Below, in pieces: positions 11,721 through 25,457 of a stretch of DNA of 64,000 bases. Source of the stretch: Rhodamnia argentea. Lineage: Eukaryota; Streptophyta; Magnoliopsida; Myrtales; Myrtaceae. The stretch is taken from positions 30,427,826 to 30,491,825 of the forward strand of contig NC_063150.1 of assembly GCF_020921035.1 (NCBI RefSeq). The letters run 5' to 3'. Both the position numbers and the translations under genes were made by a program. The notes beneath the pieces are model-generated. The model saw nothing but the letters and a program-made list of their open reading frames with translations. It was not told the DNA's origin and searched no databases. Positions within the stretch are counted from its first letter, which is position 1. Every line of letters starts with the position of its first letter.

Positions 11721-14700
11721 AAAACACTGACATCGACCCAGCAATGGGCCCGTTCATGGAGTTATTTTGGGCCTAAGAGGTACGCCTATTTTGGAGTGGC
11801 CCACTTGCCCTTCTTTACTCCTCTTTGTTCCTAGAAGAAAAGGTCTTGGCAAAGGTGTTTGAAGAAGAAATTAAGCAAGAATGAGCTATGAAAGACTCAT
11901 GAAAGCTAATGTTCATGAGCTAGGACCATGTTGGGTCCGTCGAAGCGCACTCGAGCCAACAAGGTCCCAATTACAATTTGGACGGTCCTAGGCAAGCAAT
12001 TTTCGTATCAGACTAGGGCCCGTCCACACGGGCCCGCCTATAGATCCAATGATATGCGAAAAATTCGATACCTTGCTAAATCAAAGATGGGTCCGGGCAA
12101 AAACTTTTGGACACGATCCGACCCGACTCACCCCGTTGACGCTTTTGTAGCAAGGAAAAGCTAAGAAAAAGAGAAGCCAAAATGGAGAGCGGGCATGCTT
12201 AAGAACAGAGTACTCATTGTGCAGTTCTTGAAAGCTTTGATGAAACCATTGGTTTAAGGTTGCGGTCCGCTCGTCATTATGACGATCAATCGAGATGGAA
12301 TGTTGAAATCCCCATAAAGAGGAGGAGGAGAAAAAAAAGAAAAAAGCCGAACGTGAAATGATTGAAAACGAAGCAACAAGCCGAACCGACAAATCGAAAC
12401 ACTCTGAAATTGCTTGCTGAGCTCTGGCAAGAAGGCCAAGGGAATGCATATGGTGGTCTCCATCGGGACCAACCTCTGATTAGGAACTGTGCCTCTGTAT
12501 CCATCACCAGTAATTGCATCTAACAAATTAAAGTTGCCCACAATTTGGGCCCCCCCCCACGGGCCCCACCCCTTCTATTTCCATCTCTGTGTGAAAATGA
12601 TTGGATTGGAATGCTGTGCACTAATGGTGGTGAAACAGGGTGAGACTCTGATGTGAGGTTGACACTTGACAGTGCATTAGAAAGAGGGCTTTGTTAAACT
12701 TTAATTACCTTGGAACAAGACCGGACAGAGATCATTGGGATGCTCTCTCTCCCCCTGTGAATGGTCCCATTCCAAGGGGAAACTTCCGCCCAAAATTTCA
12801 CTAACTGTGACCCCCCAAAAAAAAAAATTTAATCACACCTTGGCTGGCCATCGTCAGTAGCAATGCTGAACTAAGCTTAAACCCACCTAAAGCATGAATT
12901 TTTCTCCACGGCTGTTGCGGATAAGAGCAACATTCGGGCGCAATTGGAGAACCCCAGCACCTAAAATAGCAAGAGAAAGTCCCCGCAATTATGCAGAGTC
13001 TTCATTCGCTATTTTCTTGGAATTCAGTCCTTCGGTGGCCAAAATGCTTTGCTTGGATCTATCGCGACCGACACTCGTTCGATTCCTGTCGATGTACTGT
13101 TCATCTCGAAAGCACCGCGGAATCGTAAAAAGCCAGCCGGACAATCTTTCACCCCGAATCTCTCGAAACAAAAACCGAATCGAGGGAAGGAAAAAGCATA
13201 TGGTAAGGCAAGGTCCACACGTAGGCTTCCTAAAAGATTCCAACTTGTTACGGAATGGGTTCAGACCCAGAGAGAGCATTGCGCTGTATCTGATGAGCAG
13301 GCATGGGCATCTCCAGAGTGCTCCTCTTCCCAAATTCAGGTCAGGCAAGAGACCTGGTCTTCCTGCACCAACCAATTCTGGGTGTTATGTCCAATCGCCA
13401 TACCCCTTTTGAGGGGCGGCAAGAGAGGATAAGAGGCCACGATTCACGGCCACGAAGGCCGTTTTAGGCTCGGATCAGTCGGTGATTAAGATTGGCAAAA
13501 CAGACATAGGGTGATGGGCCATGACAATTCGGATACGTAGTGCTTTTTCATGTAGGATGCGACACGTTTAAGATTGGACCAAAAGGGGGGTCTCGATTCG
13601 ATTCGGAGAGATTCCCATTCGTGCAAGGAAGACATAATTAAATAAATAAATAAATGCAAGGGAAAATTAATTTTAATTTCGATCATGCCCCCGAAATCTT
13701 AAATTCGGTGAAAAATTGGGCCCATAATCGAATGGAACATATGCTATTTTAATTTTTTGCTTGGAAACTTCGTGGATGTTGTTTCTGTGCGCTTTCCGCG
13801 CCCACTTTGTCGTCCTGAGTCGTTTGGGTAACGTGGAACTCAACTCGGGAAGGTAGCATCCTAAACTAACTTTTATATAGGAGGAGAAATCTATGCAGGC
13901 ATCGCCGTCGTGTCGACCGAATGCACGAACCAATCGAGACAGGCTTGAGTAAGTTCGTTTGGTCATAAGACTCGACCTAGTCCAATTGGCCCCAAGCTAA
14001 CCTAGGAAACAACTGAGGTCGGGCTTCAAAACTGACCCGGGTCCATTGTGATAATCGTCTTTATGGTCCCCCTTAGTACTCCACCAGAAACACACCTCCC
14101 TCCCCCGCCCCCCTAACCCGCGGGGCCATGTTGAGGTTAAAACTTCTCGTTTCTCCGAGCACAGTCGTCTCACTAACGCCGGCTTCCTTAGGTCAAAGAA
14201 GGTTGCAACCTCCGCCTCCGCCGTACTTTACTAGTCCGAGATTTAGAAACATGCTGGGAAGACAGCAAAATCCTTTCTATCATTACAATCAAGAGACACG
14301 ACACTTTCGGCCGGACATAATGCACCGTAAGAAGGTGCTTGCCCTTCCCTAACATTAAACAACCTCGATTTTCTCATGCATTCATTGTAAAATGACAAAG
14401 TGCGACAACGCATCACGAAATCTTAACACGGTGTAAATTCCCCGTACCCACATAGCTGTACCTATGAAATGTCGAGATGAGATAGCATCCAAAGTAATTG
14501 CCTTGACATGAAACTCAAACCGACAATAAAGATAACATAGGCAATTTTAGGGGGGGTGGGGTGGGGCGTGGTCCAACATGGGTTCTTGAACAAAAGGCAA
14601 GCCAAATTCGATTCGCCGTCTGTTTTGTCAAGACTTGCCGCCTATTTCCTCTACTGGCATTATGCTTTCTTCGACTCCGACTTGTACACATGGTTTTCTG

Positions 14701-17700
14701 CTTTCCGTTCTCTGCATTTTGTTCCAATTTTTCGAGAAAGAATTCTTCTTTTGATCGATGTGTGGGGGAGAGAATATGGTGTGGAAGGAGGCAGGTGCGA
14801 GGTTGACATAAAGAGGTGCCCCCAGTACATGACAAAGATCTAGGATTTAAGACAGGAAAGCAAAGCAAGCCCGGTATGCCAGGCGGAAATTTCAAAGAAT
14901 GGGTACCGACACAAAATCGCCTACTTCAATTTTGGTCTTCAACTTGTGCACATCTTGCTGTACTGATGAGAATGAAGCTTTTCTTGTACAGTACAAGGAA
15001 ATTATTCTAAGGGATTTTGCGGGATGGGTAGCTATGATTGAAAATACACGAGCCTCTTTATAAGTATCATAATACGATGGTTCAAGGTAACAACATGCTA
15101 CGGCGTCGGTTATAATTCAATCGAAGATATGCATAAATCAAGGGAAATACGCACACATCGATATAGTGAACCGAGGGCAAGATGTAGAGTCTCCTGGACG
15201 AATTTGTAATCCGTGAAAACGGCACACCCGAAGATCGTCGTGATGAGATTCGGAAACGCACACATGATAGAGGAAAAGGGGATTCGCGCACCTGGTTTGG
15301 AATCCATCGGAATTGGTGCCGAACGTCGACGGTTTAGAACGAACCTTCCCCTCTATTCCCTTTCCTTATCGTTGGTCCAATGAAACAATTACTATCGCGA
15401 AAAGTTATGTTTTGATTTTAGCGTTAAGAGGACTAGAGGAGGGACTTGAGCATTTACATAGAGTTTCTGACTCAGGTCATCTCATCACAGGCAAGCTGAG
15501 CCTAACTCGGTTCACACTAGACAACCCATATTAAAACTAATTAAGAATACATATCATATTTTAATAGACCAATACATAGACCACATTAGGAAAATTCTAA
15601 CATAATCTCCTAGTAGCCGTCGAGCTCTGTACGCTAATTCTCTAAAAAAAAAAAAGGTTCTACAATCTTGTATTTTTGAGATAGAAGAACCAGCCGTTAA
15701 AGAGAATGTAATCCATAGGTTAGAATTCCATTCCTCCAACTCCCCATGGAGTGTGATGGTGCCCCATAACCATAAGATTAAATGGGAGTTATGGAATGAT
15801 TAGGTGTGCCAATACAAAGCGAAACTTGAACAAAGCTCATCTTATCCCTTAATTTTTTTTAATCCCAAAACAATCTGAATTCCAATAATAAAAAAAAATG
15901 GTGGGAACTTTTTGACCGGCACCACATTATTTTAATAGGAGTGGGAATAGTCAAAAGGGGGGACATGGTGGGCAAAAAGTCCACTTGATTTTGAAATTTA
16001 GGGTTTCTCAATTCTCCATCCATCATTCACTTTTCTGGCTCCATCTCTACCCACCATCAAGGACGGTCAATGAACGCCACTCCCAACAAATTCACACACG
16101 ACCACACGTTTCCATTGACAATCTTCACGCAATTCCTAAGGTGTAAGTAAGAAAGTGAACGGGTGGGGGGGCAGGTGGGGATGAATTTATTGTATTTTCA
16201 ATGCAAATGCTCGTGTTGGAATGTGGGTCGTGAAAGAGGTTCCTCCTGTCCTCACGGTTAATTACAGTTTGGGTTCGTTGCGTTAGGTATGGGCAGCAGA
16301 TTGGTGGAGTTTTTTCATCAGTCCTTTGCCCAGGACTCCACCCCTTTCCCAGGGTTTCGGACCAGTTAATGCATCGGAAATTCTAACTTTTGTCCATGTT
16401 ATAATTTGGTGAGCTACCGAGTAGATTAGTCGTTCTGTAGATATATCGCGTTGTGGACCTATCAGACGGGAGGATCGGATCGAAAATGATCAGAACCATA
16501 TTGACTAATTTAACACTCTCATATTTAACTAATTTTAAAAACTTATGTATAATAAAAGTTTATTTTGTTTTTTTGTGATCTGGCCGACAACCTAAACTCG
16601 ACCCAGCCGGCGGCGATGGGGCTTTTAATTTGTTATGTAAAAGAAAGGAAAAAAAAAGAAATTAACAAATTACAAATTAAAAAAAATCAGAAATATTGAA
16701 AAAGATATATGAATGGGTTGACCCAACTAATAACCTTTATAGACTAAATGGGTTGTAAATGGGTTAAAACATGGGTTTGTCTTTAAACCTAATTAAGTTC
16801 ACAACTTAAACTCATTTATTAAAACTCAACTAGTCCATATTTGACCGATCTCATTGACCATGAGTTAAAATATGTGTTTTCAATCCATTTTGACACATCT
16901 GTGCGCATATGGAGTAGGCATCTAATCTATTTTATGCATGACCAACGAGGTGTTGGAATCGCAATGGTCGGCTTACAAATTTGTCAAATCTATTTTTGTT
17001 TAGCACGCACCAAAAAAAAAAAAAAACGTGCAAAGAAAAGGGAAAGAGTGAAAACACATCTAACCCCTTTTACGCTTGACTACGATCGACTTTCGGGCTA
17101 ATAAACCGGCGTCAAAACCGCGAGAGACATCATAGTAATATGTAAATTTTCAACGAAACATGTCCTATCCTTACCTGTGAACGTTAAATAAAACACAAGA
17201 GAACACCTCATCAATCGTGTCCTCCTAATTCCTGTTCCTCGGAATCTTCAGACCAGAGATCTCGTTCAATGTTAACTTCAACAACCAGAACAACTCCAAC
17301 TCATTGTTATTACCCACATCTTTTTCCGCTTTAATTTCGACTTTATGCGAATTCAATTCCTGGCATCTTTGAGATCGAGCTTAATCCAATTTGCAAAAAA
17401 AAAAGAGTGTATTTTACAGTAATTCCACATCCAGAGTTTAGATTCTTGGTCTGATATGAAAACAAATACCAATTTAAACTGTGACCTTTAAGGAACAACT
17501 ACAGTCGGAGCTTCAGGACTTGTTCCCGGGATTCTGGAAAATGGTTCTAATTTTCAGAGGCCAAAAACAAAGAATGTCTCCCCTGGTCTCATATTGGACA
17601 GTTCACTGATATTCTTGTCCAAAGTCACTTGACCCTTCAGTCTCCAGTTTTGACCACAAACATCCTGGAACATTTACCCTACTGTTGTTCAAACTTTTGC

Positions 17701-18800
17701 CCAAAAAAACAAACAAACAAAAAAAAAACAGAGGCAAAATTACAGGAACTTTTTCAAGCCAAGATGAGCAAAAACTGGCTTTGTAGCAAAGACACACTAG
17801 TGTTGTCACAGAAGTTGTCTGCACCGAGTGGAATCTTTCTCGAATTTCATTCATGGATGACCTCCAAAAGAGCTGCAGATTTCATAACATAACTGAGATA
17901 AGTCTTGTGCGGAGGAAAAGGACAAGTGTCTCGCCTTCTTGGTCCCCAGTGGATACCGAAAAACACCAAATCTTGAAATTTTATGTATGCACACATCCAA
18001 TTTCAAAATGTCTTGAAAAGCAAAAAGATCAAATAAAATAAAATAAAAATTGCAAAAAAAAGGTGGAGCCACAGAGAAAAAAGTCTGTGAAATTTCAAAT
18101 TAGAGAAGAGGGCAAAGGAATAGTGATGGGGGTGGTTGTGCTTTATGTTTTTTCCATGGCGGGTGCAAAGTTCAAAAGTGGATAAAGCAGTGGGCTTTTG
18201 AGTACGGACAAGCACGAGAAAGCAAATTTTGCCTTTAGCAGAATGGGAGGGCCGTTTGCTTCCACGATGGCTATATGAGTTGGGAGATTTCATCTTTCTG
18301 AACAAACAATTTCGAACGTGGTTAAACCTTTGAAACCAGGAGCTTCCTTGTTTAAAGATTTACCTCACCAAGGAAAGGAGATCTCTCTCTCTCTCTTACA
18401 GGGACCTTGTGCGGTCTGTCCGTTTGGTATATAGGGATGGCGAGGTCCACAGATACGTTCTTTATTTTAACGTGCTAGTGCGGTACCTACATGCCTTGGG
18501 CCCCTTTTGTTGCCAATAATATCTTTGTCTTTTCTAATGACAAGGAATTCTCTCTTCTTGTTTCGCATCTGAGAAATCTCGAGGTTTGAATGATGCCTTG
18601 GGCAAAGTAGTTTATAAACTTGCCCGGGTATGTGCTATATAAATTGTGACATTCATCTTTGTGAACAAACGGTCTTGAATGTGGGAAGCATTTCTAGTGG
18701 ACCCAATTCTTTGGGTTTTATCATTGATTCATTAGCTTTACTTTTCACTTTCCTTCCAGGTTTTGCGAGTTTATTCGGAGCGATTTTTCACTTCCGACTT
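11720..18800. other. Long gene-poor interval
   Basis: I recognise no gene here. Several overlapping open frames occur on both strands (densest at 12890-13430 and 14515-15010), but none carries a known motif and stops are merely sparse. Low-complexity tracts include homopolymer A runs, a G-rich patch near 16160 and TGGGTT/AACCCA-rich text at about 16700-16870 resembling common plant miniature-element debris. Confidence 0.5.
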
Positions 18801-18804
18801 GTTA

Positions 18805-19172
18805 TTCTATTTCGAATCTTCCAAAGAACGCACCCGTTACTTTTCTTTAATCTTAATTCCTCGAAACTAGTAAATATCTAAATGTCGACCTGCATGTCCT
18901 GGTATGCTCTTCCGTTCATTTTCTGGAAATTTAATTTTTCTCTTTAAATTCTGGCACAAAAATTATAAAGTTACTTTAGACTTTTTTTCTATTTCGAATC
19001 TTGCAAAGATTGCACCCGTTACTTTTCTTAAATCTTAAGTGCTCGAAATAGGAAATATCTAAATGTCGACTTGTATGTTCTGGTATACTCTTCCGTGCAT
19101 TTTCTCAAAATTTGATTTTTTTTTTCCTTTAAATTCTGGCACGAAAATTATAAAGTTACTTTAGACTTTTTC
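18805..19172. repeat. Tandem duplication, two units of about 182 bp
   Basis: TTCTATTTCGAATCTT begins at 18805 and again at 18987. The following text (CACCCGTTACTTTTCT, AAATATCTAAATGTCGAC, TATAAAGTTACTTTAGAC) recurs in the same order with scattered differences. No coding sense is seen. Confidence 0.85.
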
Positions 19173-19174
19173 TA

Positions 19175-22100
19175 AGTTGCGACAAAGACACCGGTTTCTT
19201 ATCATTTAACTTTTACAAAACTCGAGAGACGCTCAAAATCTTTCGGAAATGTAAGAATACCAAGATATGGAATTACCTATGGCGCTTCATAAATTTTTTA
19301 AGGTTATGGTATTCTAAGTTCCAGTGAGAAAACCGACAGTAACCCCTTTTATTAATGTAGAAGAAGTTAAAATAAGCAAGCCTTAAAGTAAAAAGTGGGA
19401 TTTCTCCTGAATTATTCAAAGTAAAAAAGAAAGCAGGAAAAGAAAGGCTTTTCTAGCAAATTGGGGGGTTCAAAAGGTACACAGAGCACAGTAGATTTGG
19501 ACAATCTTTTCCCATCTTGTCTCCCTTGCGTCCATGATTTGGGGTCCTCCCCAAAATGATTACAATACGTGTAGTCCATAAAATTGATTAAGTTGGAAGT
19601 GATTAAGCTCTAAATCAAGACGCATTAGGTGGGCATAGCCTTTTCAGATATAGATGTGTTCTTGCACATTATCGAGTTAGCTTTCCATCACTATCCCTTA
19701 ATTAAGATTGGCAGTGCATTCACAAATAAAATTATTGCTCGTGAGTTATGGCTAATACCCTCGTACCATCATGGTTTGAGTTTTTCTAGAACGAAAGTTT
19801 GACGATGACTTGAAAAATGCATGTTTGAAAAGGATGGCATGCCATGTGTTTTCAGTGGTTCTGAAGTAGATTTCAAGGAAATCGGGATCGAATAAATTCA
19901 AAACTTTGGCTTGTGTAGATGGTCCTGGCCAAAGGTCATCGATTCTCATTTTGAAATCGGGATTTGGACTAGACAAGATCAATTCCTTGTCATGAACCAA
20001 GAACCGACCATGTCCAACCTATAATCGAATTAAAACAAACACCCCCACTTCTGGTCCATAGAAATTTGCCTGCACTTGGTGAAATTTGAATGGATAATCT
20101 CTAGTTTCAATGCTGGAAATTCTCTGACGCCCCAATCAGCTGCACCAACATGGAGATTAACTTCGTACCGTATTTTGAGAATTACACCCAGCTACCGAAA
20201 CAAAGAGAAGTTGGGATTAATTTATGAATTTAGGCGTGTGGGAGATACCTGGCTATATGGAACATGGAATTAATAAGTTACGTTACATTAATTAAGTTGC
20301 CCAATTTTGATAATGTACGAGGAACAATCGCTGATTAAGGAGTCCCATTATCAAGTTGGTTACACCAGCACAAAACCTCAAAACTGATTTAGTACCAGAT
20401 ACCTTTGAAGAGACGCCATGATGGGACACCACAACCAAATTAAACTACTTTCCCATGATCACAAAGCCCAAAATTTAAATAATTAATCTAACTTAAATTT
20501 AATCATTTTTGATAACTAATTATTACTTGGCTGTGGCGTGCATTATGTGTGGCGTTTACCTACAATTTCGTTGAATGGACGTCATGAGAAGACATGGTCA
20601 GCACGATGATTGTGGGGGAAATTGCAAATTTATTTAAAATGTGGATTTTATTTAGTGATTAAGGGCCTGCTCAATAATACTTCTGCCTTTTTTTTTTAAT
20701 TCTTGTTCTTTTTTCTGTTCACTATAACAAAAAAATAATAGAAACCTATTTGGCAACATTGGTTAATTTCTTGCTCTCGGGAACGGATCGGTGGCCCGAT
20801 AATAGATTTGGAACATAAACAATAAGTGAAAAAAAAAATCTACTTTCATGTTTCCGAAAACATAATTAGAAAAAGTCATTTTTGCTTACAAGTTATTTTC
20901 AATAACAGAATTATTACCAAACATGTCCTAACTGTTCAACGATTTGGACGCCACACTTACTTTCGTAGAATTTTCGCTTAATTATTCATAATAAGTATAG
21001 AGTTATCAAACTCCCTATTTTAATGAAGGGGAGAAAAAGTTTTTGTTCGAAAGCCGTATTAAATTTTTAATAGGCAGGTATTCTAATGGTCATGGATCCA
21101 CTCGGACTATTCTCGTTCCGTAATCAATTTCAATTTGAGTACAAATACACATAATATGATTTTGTATGACAAAAAAAGATACTACTAAGGAGTCACTTTT
21201 ATGTTTCTTGCGCCTCATTTTTTTCACGAGTTCTTTCGACTATGGTTCATATGCAATCATTCATGATCTTTCGAAAAAACTATATACGGACTGTTAAAAC
21301 TGTTCAACGTCTTTTTAAGATACTTCAGTAATATCAAAATGCTGAAGCGAAATCGAAAACGAAAAAGAATACTTCTTAAATTAAAAACGACCGCGGACTC
21401 GGCAAGCATCGATCTTGTTAGGGTAGCTCGTGATGCTTTAATTTTTGTTCATGCTCATGGCAAAAGCAATGTCATTGCTGTGCAGATTCAGCCCAACGCC
21501 CGAACTAGAAATCAACTACCACATATTGATCTTTCCCTTTTTTATTTTAATTATTATTTCGTCGTTGATGCAGCTAAACCAAAATCTGTAAAAAAAAAAA
21601 AAAGGGGATTATGGAAAAATATTATAATCAATTATAATAATAAAAATCCCCACGAGGAATCGTCTCTGACATGGGACCTCCAAAGAGGAGAGGACAAAAT
21701 CAAGCGAAAGGAGGACACGTCGGTACCTGATGTTATGAAGAAAATTAAAATAATAAATAACAACATCATAGCGGCTTCCGATCAAATCTCAAATCTGCTC
21801 CGAACTTTATTTTTTATCTTGAAAAAAAAACTCAAAACTTTAGGTTCTGTTCTCCCAAATTTCTTTTTTGTCTCGGAAAACAAAAAAACTCTAAACTTTA
21901 GTTGCAGTCGCAAATCTACCTTGAATTTTTTTTTTGTTTAAGAAAAAATTCACAATTTTTTACTCTAACATCAAATTTGCTCCATTAACCCTCTGTCCAA
22001 ATACCGTCATCATCAGTCGTCCACAATTTTCATATCCTAAAACGGGTTTATTTTGAAAAATTTATTAGGATGGATTTAATATTCATGTGAAAATGCCATG

Positions 22101-23800
22101 TTGGTCTATACCCATCGCCACTTACTTTGCCAACGTGGGCCTTTTTTATTTTCATGTCGAGACCACTGATTTTTACTGAAAATTTGTGGTTTTTTTTTAA
22201 GACAAAATAAAATTCGGGGCATATTTTGAACTGTACATAAAGGTTGAGATTTTTTTTTAAACAAAAAAAGTTCGATATAGATTTGCCATCGATTCTAAAG
22301 TTAGGAGCCTTTTTCGAGTCAATAAAAAGCTCGAAGTAAATTGAGTTTTTTAAAAGAAATTAGGCCAAAAATACAGTGACCCTAAAGCCACGTCTCCTTC
22401 GTCAGCCCACGGAGTCAAACTTCCACTCTACACGCCATGGTAGAAAAGACGAGCCCGCCGTTCCGAACCAGATTCAATGCCGCAATCGATACGGAAGTCG
22501 TGTTTGTATCTGCCGCTTTTTCCACATCAATTCAACATTCTTCTTTCCATAATCAAATCTTGTCTGCTAATTAACTGGAGATTAGGAAGGTTAACCACCC
22601 GATTCAACGTGACTTGTATTCTACGGAATTATTTGCCCTGGAAATCTCCTGCTCCATGTCCACCCGAAGCTTTTTCCACTATGGACAAAAGAATGGAGCA
22701 TCGAGAAAACGGAAGAAATAGACGGGAGTCTAGTTGAACGAGCGGGACATGAAGTTCCACGAGAAGCGAATACGCTCTCCCAACCGCAGATCCGTAAGGT
22801 CATTACTTGATTGTCAAGCGAAAGTAATTTGCGATGAATTGTTAAGACCGTCAAATAAGATCTGGTTCCTGAATAGAACGGGTAACCGGCTGATTTTACG
22901 CGTAGCAAGTTTGGTCAAACAGAATCGAGACTTGGACTTCGAAACGAATCCATCCTAAAGCCAATCACCCTTGGTGACATTTCGCTAAATGCCCCCCTTT
23001 TTTTTTTCTATATATTCTCTCTAAGAGGCCTCTTCAAAATCTTCAAATCCGAAACGCTAAAGCAATCGCGAGACTGGCGTTATTAAGTCGGTTCGAATTT
23101 TGTGAAAACATGAGCACTAATAATACCTTTGCAACACAAATTGGGTAAACAATAGTCCGAGTACTTTAAGAAATTTATATTAAAAAAAAGCAGAGAAAGG
23201 TCTCGAAGCTATAGAACTAAAAATCTCATGAGCCGAATTAGTGTCAAATCGATTGCGCAATGGATTTAACACTGGAGTTGACTCGGCCGGTTCAATTGTC
23301 AAATGCAATTGCCGATTTCAACGGTGAAACTTGGAATTAAATTAGCTCTCTCCAGACGAAAACGGACGAATCCATCATAGGGATAAAAACTCCGAACCGC
23401 AACTAGCCAGATCAAATCCGGTCAGCCGCCGAGCGAGGTCGGGACCCACATCAATCTCCTCGTTCAAAAGCACTCTCCACGCGAGAGTAAATTTCTCAAT
23501 AAATTCTAGAGCCCCCCTCCAGAAATTTTGAACTCACTCGTCACTTTTGGGTGCGTGCACGAAATGAAGAAGAGCCAAAGGAATTCAAACGAGATTAAAA
23601 CGAAAAGAAGACACGAAAATAATAATAATAATTGACAAAAGTCAGTGCACAGACTTTGCGCCGTTAATTTCTCAAACGCCGTCACCTCAAAGAGCCTTCA
23701 CCGCCGTCCAGTCCACAACCGAAGTTATCCTTCAAGGATAGAATCGAACTCGACAACGGGGTCGATTAAATTAAAAAAAAAAAAACAGAAAAACGCCCAC
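19175..23800. other. Gene-poor AT-rich interval upstream of the TPX2-domain gene
   Basis: No recognised gene. About 20640-20940 has text typical of small non-autonomous DNA elements (AACCTATTTGGCAACATTG, CCAAACATGTCCTAACTG). A 200-codon open frame at 21339-21941 is lysine/asparagine-rich low-complexity sequence with homopolymer runs and is probably not a gene. Confidence 0.45.
21780..22370. mobile_element. Inverted-repeat non-coding element
   Basis: The left part (CAAATCTGCTCCGAACTTT, then repeated AAACTTTAG units with poly-A/T) and the right part (AAAGTTCGATATAGATTTG, CTCGAAGTAAATTGAG) are imperfect reverse complements. They flank a central stretch with CATGTTGGTC and GCCAACGTGGGCC. This is the structure of a long-inverted-repeat non-autonomous element; the ends are not exact. 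Confidence 0.4.
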
Positions 23801-23814
23801 TAGAAAAGCCGCAC

Positions 23815-24089
23815 TATATATAACCACCACCAACAGAGACAACATTAAAAACTGTTTTTTTTTTTTTCCCTTCCCTTTCTCTCTTTGTCTCTCTTCTTAG
23901 CTAGAGGAAAAGGGGCGCGACAAAGAAGAGGGGGAAAAAAAAAATCACGGAAATGCGTCTTTGTTTAGTTTTCTAGAGAGAGAGAGAGGAGGGCGGAGGA
24001 GAAGAGGAGAAGGGTTGAAGGGTGTTGAAAGATCTTGTCAGATCGGGCCAGGAGCCGAAGCAAATCGCTCGCATTCCGCCCCCTTTCAG
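23815..24089 (+). promoter_or_regulatory. TATA box and probable leader exon of the TPX2-domain gene
   Basis: TATATATAA at 23815-23823 is followed by a CT-rich tract and a purine-rich leader. A short upstream frame (ATG at 23953, stop at 23974-23976, seven codons) lies in it. A plausible donor (TTTCAG then GTCCTC) is at 24090, and the acceptor CATGCAG ends at 25454, four bases before the main start. A leader intron of about 1.36 kb is inferred from these signals only. Confidence 0.5.
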
Positions 24090-25457
24090 GTCCTCACGAG
24101 GTTCTTTCTTTCGGATTTGTATCTAGTTCTTGCAATGTGGGTCAATCTTTGTCTTCCTCTTCTCGTTTTTCTTGTTGGGTTTTATGCACAAGCTGTGGTT
24201 TTTTTTTTTTGGATGAGATGGTGTGTTGGGTTTTCTGCTTTGTTATCTTGCTGGGGTTTTGTTTTGGGTGGTTTAATTAATGGTGCATGCGAAATGTGCT
24301 TGAAAATGAGATTTTTTGGTGCTCTTTCTGTGTCTATCCGTCTGGGGTTTCTTTCAGTGGATCCTCCCACTGCTCAAATTTGTTTTTTTTTTTTTCTCTA
24401 CTTCTCTCTTTGGGGCCTGCTGATTTTACTTGCTTAAGATTTTTCATTTTTTCTTTCATTGGAGCAAGATTTTCTCTTGAGGGCTAATTTTCAGCTTGTT
24501 TGGCGCATCTTCTGCGCTCCCGTTTGATTTTTGTTCCCTCTCTGCTCGAGCAGATGAAACGCTGACAAAGCTATTCTGTGTGTGCTTGAAAATTGTCTGG
24601 CATTTCTAGTTTTCCCCAGTTTTCCAAAGCCTGCCCCTGTTTCTAACATCTTTTTCTGTCCCAAAATTTGATTCTTGATCCTACTTAGGAGCATCTTTTT
24701 TCTTTGCTGTTGTTTGATTTAGTCACGGAATTACCAGGTGATATTTGCACATGCTTAAGATTTTTGTCGCGGGTGGTGGAGCGCTGAATACCTTCTTTGT
24801 GGTTAAGGTCGAAGCTCAGTCAACAATAGGAGAGGAATTTTCAACGCTCTGCTTTTGAACTAGCTTTGTGGTGTGAAAATGACTTTCGGCCATTTAAGTA
24901 GAATAGGCAGTTAGCACGCTCCGTCTTCTCTGTGTTTGTCTGCCCTCGTGCTCGGGTTGTTTCCCTTTTCGTTTGCGTGCTATCCAAAATTTGTTTAGCC
25001 CTTCGGGAGCTCCATCACCGCCTTTCCAACGTTAGATTTGCGGTGATCCATGGTTTAAGAGAGTTGTCTGCGTGAGAAGTACAAGGTTTTCTCTTTTTTT
25101 TGGCTCTGTCTTGGTGAGCTTTGACCGTAACTTGTGAAGGGAGAAAAGGTGTTCTGGGTCAGCTTCTCTTATGGAAGGATTAGCTTTGCTTGTGGAAGGA
25201 ACTAGGTAAACACGATCAAGAACAGTTTAAATACTTGGGATGTAACTTGTTGTCGAGCATGATATACAGAGTTGTTCTTCTGGGTTCTTCTGGGTTGATT
25301 TCTTTCTTTTGCCCTTTGCTGTTTCTTTATTTCTGGTTTGTAAGAATGATGCATATAAATAGATCAAATGAATTCTTTTACCTTTTGCTGGTTGCTATGT
25401 CGCCTTTCCTTTTCTTAACTTTCTATTCTGCTGCTTCTAATCTTACCATGCAGTGCC

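Noticed and set aside
12894-13432. Cluster of open frames on both strands, the longest 172 codons
   Set aside because: No recognisable domain, no splice context and no neighbouring coding exon. Several frames are open together, as happens by chance in a stop-poor stretch.
14515-15010. Overlapping frames with Cys-rich stretches
   Set aside because: No family recognised and both strands open; treated as chance.
21339-21941. Open frame of 200 codons
   Set aside because: Lys/Asn/Phe low-complexity protein made from A and T runs, overlapping the edge of an inverted-repeat element.
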